The notes beneath the pieces are model-generated. The model did no database searches. It had not been told where the DNA came from and saw nothing but the letters and a program-made list of their open reading frames with translations. Shown here piece after piece: positions 5,603 to 8,687 of a stretch of 8,687 nt of DNA; position 1 is the first letter of the stretch, and each line of letters starts with the position of its first letter. A program made the position numbers and the translations under genes. Where the stretch lies: contig CALCPT010000613.1 of NCBI GenBank assembly GCA_937897265.1, forward strand, positions 1 through 8,687. The letters are read 5' to 3'. The DNA is from an uncultured Alcaligenaceae bacterium (GTDB taxonomy: Bacteria > Pseudomonadota > Gammaproteobacteria > Burkholderiales > Burkholderiaceae_B).

Positions 5603-7578
5603 AGCGCGCGCCCGATGGCGTCGCCCTCGGCGGTTGCGGCAAGAATATTTCTTGCCGCACGGCAATCGCCAATTACATGCACCTCAACGCCAGCGGCTTT
5701 AAGCGGTAACGCCAACTCATCATTAGGTTGTCTGGGTGTTGAGTAGGCAAAGAACGCAACGTTTTCGATACCTTTTAAAGCGCCGCCATAAATACTGACG
5801 TACTGCAGTGTCGCTTCATTTTCAAAGGTGTCGGTCCAGCGCGGTTCGACCGCATAGAGCACATCAATATCTTTTTCATGAAAGCGGCGATAGATCCCTT
5901 GACGCGTCACAAGCGCCACCTCATCGGCAATCGTTGCGCGCGGGGTCATCACAACGACGCGATCAAATAAAGTGTGCAGGCGTTCGGCGGCAGCGTAAGT
6001 GCCTTCGGTGTGATCCATATCCAGAATCACCGCGGTTCCTGTTTGGCGCTGTGTCACACCTTCAAGTTCACTCATCGCGCGACGTAAATCTGGGATCCAA
6101 CCTTCTTGGCGCAAGGTCTCTGGCAACATGCGCGGCCAAATCATTGTTGAGCCCGTAGCAAGCACCACCGACTCAGGCTTGTAGTGCAAAATCTTCTCGA
6201 GCGTTGCGTCTTGATTGAGTTGATAGTCAACGCCTACACGCGCCCCTTCAACATACTGATAATCGTAAATGCTGCTCAAATCTTCGCCGCCGGGCAGAGA
6301 TACCAGTTGACGCACTTTGCCACCCACCTCTGATGCTCGCGTCAGCAAGGTCACGTGATGCCCACGTGCAGCCGCAATCCAAGCCGCTTCTAGCCCAGCA
6401 ACACCGCTGCCCACCACCACCACCCGTTTTTTAACGGTGGCCGGCGTGAATACCTCGTCCAGCTCATCTGGCATCGCCACGCGCGGATTGTTATCGCAAG
6501 CGATTGGTGCGTGAGCCACGATTGTTTTCCAGCAGGTATTGCCACCGACGCAATAGCGAATCCGCGACGCTTGCCCCAATTGCGCCTTGCGCGACCAGGC
6601 CGCATCCGTGATCAGTGCTCGTCCAATCCCCACCAACTCAGCCTCGCCCTGTTCAATGATGGCATCTGCTTGCGCGGGGTCATTAATACGACCCAATGCC
6701 ATCACCGGCACCTTGCCGACCGACGCCTTTAAAGCCTTCAGTGTCGAGGCATAAGGATTACGCTCTTTATTGGCATCAGGGATATGCAGTTCGAGCGTTC
6801 TGGCATGTGCGCCCTGCGCAAAACAAACGTAATCGATTAAGCCAGTTTGCGTCACACAGGTCGCAATCTGTGCGGCCGCAGCGTGATCAATACTACCTGC
6901 GATGCCATCGTTACTCGGCAGCTTAACGCCCAAAATAAAATCGGTCCCAACGCGCTCGCGCACGAGCTTGATCATCTCAAGCACCAAGCGCATGCGGTTT
7001 TCAAAGCTGCCACCATAAGCATCGGTGCGCGTATTTGAATAGGCCGACATGAATTGATGAAACAAGTGCCCGTGGCCAGCCGAAAATTCAACCCCACTAA
7101 AGCCACAACGCTTCACGCGCGCGGCTGACTCAACAAAATGACCAAGCAAGGTCGAGATTTCGTCGGCAGACAAGACATGCGGCATGGTCCAGCTAATATC
7201 ATCCGGTAAAGGCGAAGCGCCAATGGCTTCGTAATTTCTACCGGGGGCATGACGCCCGCGACCAGCGTCTTGTATTTGCGCAATCAGCCTACAATCTTCC
7301 GCCTCAACCGCTTTGGCCCAGCGTGACAGGCTCTCTTCGGCATGCGCGTTCCAGGCACGCACACGAGTCGCGACCTTTTGATGCGGCGCCACCGCAAGAG
7401 GCTCAGTCACCAACATCGCCGCACCACCACGGGCGCGATTCAGGTGATACTGAATCAGTCGGTCAGTGGCACGCCCGTCGGCACCGGTCACGGTGGTCAT
7501 CGACGGATGCACAATCCGATTACGCAAGCGTCTGCCTGCTAGTTCAAGTGGAGAAAACAAACTGGCGTACGGGGTCAT
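5599..7578 (-). CDS. FMN/FAD flavoprotein of the old-yellow-enzyme / 2,4-dienoyl-CoA reductase / trimethylamine dehydrogenase type
   Basis: A 659-residue two-part oxidoreductase. Residues 1 to about 340 form the FMN-binding TIM barrel: LFSPLELAGRRLRNRIVHPS (7-26), LIAQIQDAGR (98-107), GVEFSAGHGHLFHQF (162-176), DAYGGSFENRMRL (186-198) and ELVGIGRALITD (314-325). Residues about 384 to 659 are the FAD/NAD(P) part, with VVVVGSGVAGLEAAW (386-400), LATGS (473-477) and HVIGDCRAARNILAATAEG (634-652). Between them lies the Fe-S segment, C343-VG-G346-NT-C349-W and C361-DNNP. Relatives have a fourth cysteine at 346. His171 stands where dienoyl-CoA reductase has a catalytic tyrosine. Probable role: NAD(P)H-dependent reduction of an unsaturated CoA ester, or oxidation of an amine. 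The start has no strong ribosome binding site; a small reading frame overlaps it by ATGA. Confidence 0.93.
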   Translation of the reverse strand: MTPYASLFSPLELAGRRLRNRIVHPSMTTVTGADGRATDRLIQYHLNRARGGAAMLVTEPLAVAPHQKVATRVRAWNAHAEESLSRWAKAVEAEDCRLIAQIQDAGRGRHAPGRNYEAIGASPLPDDISWTMPHVLSADEISTLLGHFVESAARVKRCGFSGVEFSAGHGHLFHQFMSAYSNTRTDAYGGSFENRMRLVLEMIKLVRERVGTDFILGVKLPSNDGIAGSIDHAAAAQIATCVTQTGLIDYVCFAQGAHARTLELHIPDANKERNPYASTLKALKASVGKVPVMALGRINDPAQADAIIEQGEAELVGIGRALITDAAWSRKAQLGQASRIRYCVGGNTCWKTIVAHAPIACDNNPRVAMPDELDEVFTPATVKKRVVVVGSGVAGLEAAWIAAARGHHVTLLTRASEVGGKVRQLVSLPGGEDLSSIYDYQYVEGARVGVDYQLNQDATLEKILHYKPESVVLATGSTMIWPRMLPETLRQEGWIPDLRRAMSELEGVTQRQTGTAVILDMDHTEGTYAAAERLHTLFDRVVVMTPRATIADEVALVTRQGIYRRFHEKDIDVLYAVEPRWTDTFENEATLQYVSIYGGALKGIENVAFFAYSTPRQPNDELALPLKAAGVEVHVIGDCRAARNILAATAEGDAIGRAL

Positions 7579-7721
7579 GGCTGTCTCGGTGATGCAAGGT
7601 CTTGTTGTTTTTGATCGCTATGTGCGTCAAATCCGTCCTTTACCGCGAGGACGATCTTGCTACTGTAATCTACTGCAGCGCTAATTTCAGCAAGTTCCAG
7701 TTGTGACGGTTGGTTTTCCAT
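7575..7721 (-). CDS. Possible 48-aa small protein overlapping the flavoenzyme start
   Basis: An ATG at 7721 opens a 48-codon frame whose TGA overlaps the flavoenzyme ATG (ATGA at 7578-7575). GGAG lies ten bases before it. The residues (PSQLELAEISAAVDYSSKIV, then LAVKDGFDAHS) look like soluble protein, and the flavoenzyme lacks its own ribosome binding site, which fits coupling. Against it, third-position GC is low compared with the neighbours, I recognise no family, and the frame covers the region where the flavoenzyme promoter should be. Treat as a candidate only. Confidence 0.22.
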   Translation of the reverse strand: MENQPSQLELAEISAAVDYSSKIVLAVKDGFDAHSDQKQQDLASPRQP

Positions 7722-7722
7722 T

Positions 7723-7742
7723 CGAGGCCGACTCCGAGGCCG
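7723..7742. repeat. Tandem CGAGGCCG direct repeats in the divergent promoter region
   Basis: CGAGGCCG occurs at 7723-7730 and 7735-7742, a 12-base period, in the spacer between the flavoenzyme and CMD genes. The same spacer has CTACTG at 7660-7665 and 7670-7675 (10-base period) and TTGATCGCT at 7611-7619 and 7793-7801. These could be regulator sites, but no family match is apparent. Confidence 0.35.
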
Positions 7743-7800
7743 TTGACTGACCTGCATCTAGAAAGGATCGCGAGCTAAGTGGCCATCACCTCTTGATCGC

Positions 7801-7829
7801 TTGACACAAAGCTTGCCCAGCATTACGTT
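7801..7829 (+). promoter_or_regulatory. Candidate promoter of the CMD gene
   Basis: A perfect -35 box TTGACA (7801-7806) is followed after 17 bases by TACGTT (7824-7829), a poor -10 match. The leader to ATG 7864 would be about 27 bases. The -35 box overlaps the second TTGATCGCT copy by its first base. The weak -10 suggests an activator or a wrong call. Confidence 0.35.
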
Positions 7830-7863
7830 GATACCAAACCACAACTGTATTCTGGAGACCACC

Positions 7864-8445
7864 ATGAGCCAAGCTCAACCCGTCCGCTTTCCGGTTTTGA
7901 CCCCTGAAGAAATGAGCCCCCGTCAAAAAGAAGTGGCAGCAGCCATTACTGGCGGCCCACGTGGCGGCATTCGCGGCCCGTTTTTAGCGTTGATTCATAA
8001 CCCCGAACTCGCCAATCGCGTGCAGCAGTTAGGTGAACACCTGCGCTACGGCAACTCTTTAAGCCTGGCTCAAATCGAACTGATTGTGTTGACTGTTGCA
8101 CGTCACTGGAACTGCCAGTACGAATGGTTTGCGCACGAGCGCATCGCCCGCACCACGACCGATTTGGCCGACGGCATCATCAAAGCATTGGCGCTCGGCC
8201 AAATGCCGCCCAATATGACCGCTGAGCAAAGCACCTTACATCAGCTGGCAAAAGAGTCGCTTGCCAATGGCGAGCCAAGCGATGCCGTCTATGAACAAGC
8301 CGCCAAGTTTTTTGGTCGGGCTGGCGTGGGTCATTCAAATTCAAGGGTTCACCACCCGGGCAGGGTATCTGGCTGTAGACACTGCCACAGCGATAAATGC
8401 TTTGAGCCTGGACGCCGAGCGTCAAAGTCAAGCCAGCGATCGTGA
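7864..8445 (+). CDS. Carboxymuconolactone decarboxylase (CMD)-family protein with a foreign C-terminus
   Basis: The start ATG 7864 has GGAG six bases upstream (7854-7857). A TTG at 7801 would lie in the promoter. Residues 1-155 are a normal CMD/AhpD-like protein: RFPVLTPEEMSPRQKEV (8-24), GGIRGPFLALIHNPELA (34-50), LGEHLRYGNSLSLAQIELI (56-74) and VARHWNCQYEWFAHERIA (78-95), with Glu87 and His91 in the PcaC-like E-x3-H arrangement and no CxxC. The helix ending AAKFFGRAGV (146-155) is usually followed by a segment like VELVxLxGYY and about 30 more residues. Here it changes to HSNSRVHHPGRVSG and on to a 193-residue stop, which is antisense to a secreted-protein gene. The real 3' end is missing. 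Family members include decarboxylases, isomerases and peroxidases, so the substrate is open. Confidence 0.82.
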   Translation: MSQAQPVRFPVLTPEEMSPRQKEVAAAITGGPRGGIRGPFLALIHNPELANRVQQLGEHLRYGNSLSLAQIELIVLTVARHWNCQYEWFAHERIARTTTDLADGIIKALALGQMPPNMTAEQSTLHQLAKESLANGEPSDAVYEQAAKFFGRAGVGHSNSRVHHPGRVSGCRHCHSDKCFEPGRRASKSSQRS

Positions 8446-8473
8446 ACAAGGCTTGAATGCTTGTTTTTTTCAA
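8180..8473 (-). pseudogene. Small secreted Cys-containing protein, 5' part only, 3' end replaced
   Basis: A TTG start at 8473-8471 has AAGGGGG at 8487-8481, seven bases upstream. The product begins MKKTSIQALFTIAGLTLTLG and VQA-Q, a clear signal peptide cut after residue 23. Then come IYRCGSVYSQIPCPGGEPLN and LNDPRQPDQ, the pattern of small Burkholderiales periplasmic proteins often labelled DUF4124-like, with Cys29 and Cys38. The usual charged, Ala-rich C-terminal helix is absent: from about residue 54 the frame becomes TWRLVHRRHRLARHW, which is antisense to the CMD gene, and stops at 8180. It follows pth by 46 bases. Most likely a truncated gene at a rearrangement boundary. Function of the intact family is not known. 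Confidence 0.55.
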
Positions 8474-8519
8474 CAGGATTCCCCCTTGCCCCTTGAAAGG
8501 CGGAGCGGGCTCGAGCGTA

Positions 8520-8687
8520 TCACGTGTCGCTGACTGCGGGCGCTTCAGGTTTGGGTTTGCCTGGCCGTGGCGGCTTGCTGGTGTGTACCAGGCGCGTCGC
8601 TTGTTCCATGTCGCCCGATAAAAACTGGGGCAAGGCCTTGAGGGCGCGATCAATCGCCTGGTCAATGGCAATGCGCTGGTGGCAGCG
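8520..8687 (-). CDS. pth: Peptidyl-tRNA hydrolase, C-terminal end, runs off the right edge
   Basis: The last 55 codons of a minus-strand gene ending in TGA at 8522-8520; the 5' part lies beyond the window. The visible protein reads [20 protein letters not shown], then [20 protein letters not shown] and [12 protein letters not shown]. The closing helices with I-D-x-A-I-D, a LP-x-x-L-x-G-D-M-E-x-A core and a L/V-H-T end, followed by a basic proline-rich tail, are what I know from Burkholderiales Pth. Pth frees tRNA from stalled peptidyl-tRNA and is essential, so this marks a core locus. Only the poorly conserved C-terminus is seen, so the call rests on pattern memory rather than on catalytic residues. 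Confidence 0.68.
   Translation of the reverse strand, partial: RCHQRIAIDQAIDRALKALPQFLSGDMEQATRLVHTSKPPRPGKPKPEAPAVSDT

Noticed and set aside
7801..7863. TTG at 7801 as start of the CMD gene
   Set aside because: It would use the first base of a perfect TTGACA promoter box; ATG 7864 has GGAG at six bases and starts the conserved protein.
8261..8533. Plus-strand frame in the last 430 bases as a real gene or as the continuation of CMD by frameshift
   Set aside because: Its residues (WVIQIQGFTTRAGYLAVD) do not match the CMD C-terminus and it is antisense to the secreted-protein and pth genes.
8474..8671. The 66 residues upstream of the TTG start in the minus-strand frame over the pth tail
   Set aside because: This stretch is out of frame with the pth C-terminus, which has the better protein-like pattern, and lies before a good ribosome binding site.
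1..8687. CRISPR array, insertion sequence, phage genes, tRNA or rRNA
   Set aside because: No evenly spaced repeats, transposase-like protein, terminal inverted repeats or RNA gene signatures were seen on either strand.

Overview
The window looks like chromosomal DNA of a betaproteobacterium of the order Burkholderiales, most likely near Alcaligenaceae or Comamonadaceae. The reasons are a periplasmic Bug/TctC-type receptor standing without its transporter, a CaiB-type CoA-transferase next to an FCD-type GntR regulator, GGAGACC-style ribosome binding sites, moderate GC, and a peptidyl-tRNA hydrolase tail ending in a [14 protein letters not shown] basic, proline-rich stretch. This placement is inference; no search was run.

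Layout. Positions 1-3635 are read on the minus strand: a Bug receptor (3635 to 2670), a 317-base spacer with a promoter/operator-like dyad, a class III CoA-transferase (2352 to 1174), a GntR/FCD regulator (1149 to 322) and an enoyl-CoA hydratase that runs off the left edge (320 to 1). The last three genes are packed 24 and 1 bases apart and are probably one operon. Divergently, on the plus strand, lie a crotonase-fold enzyme (3771-4547) and, 12 bases later, an Asp-box (BNR) beta-propeller protein (4560-5594). These converge on a two-domain old-yellow-enzyme/dienoyl-CoA-reductase-like flavoprotein (7578 to 5599), with only 4 bases between the stops. After a 285-base divergent spacer comes a carboxymuconolactone decarboxylase (CMD)-family gene on the plus strand (from 7864).

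The right edge is different in kind. From about 8330 the sequence is a housekeeping locus on the minus strand: the 3' end of pth (8687 to 8520), then the start of a small secreted Cys-containing protein (start 8473). CMD homology (up to about 8328) and the secreted-protein homology (down to about 8312-8324) collide tail to tail, and neither protein has its normal C-terminus. This is a rearrangement breakpoint or an assembly chimera.

Inferred biology: the cluster fits uptake and CoA-dependent breakdown of an organic, perhaps unsaturated or cyclic, acid. The Bug protein would sense or bind the acid, the CoA-transferase activate it, the flavoenzyme reduce it, the two crotonases hydrate or isomerise it, and the GntR protein control the operon through a GT-N3-AC dyad in front of the CoA-transferase. 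The substrate cannot be told from the sequence. The least explained parts are the cytoplasmic seven-blade Asp-box propeller closely linked to a crotonase, and the flavoenzyme with one Fe-S ligand cysteine changed to glycine.
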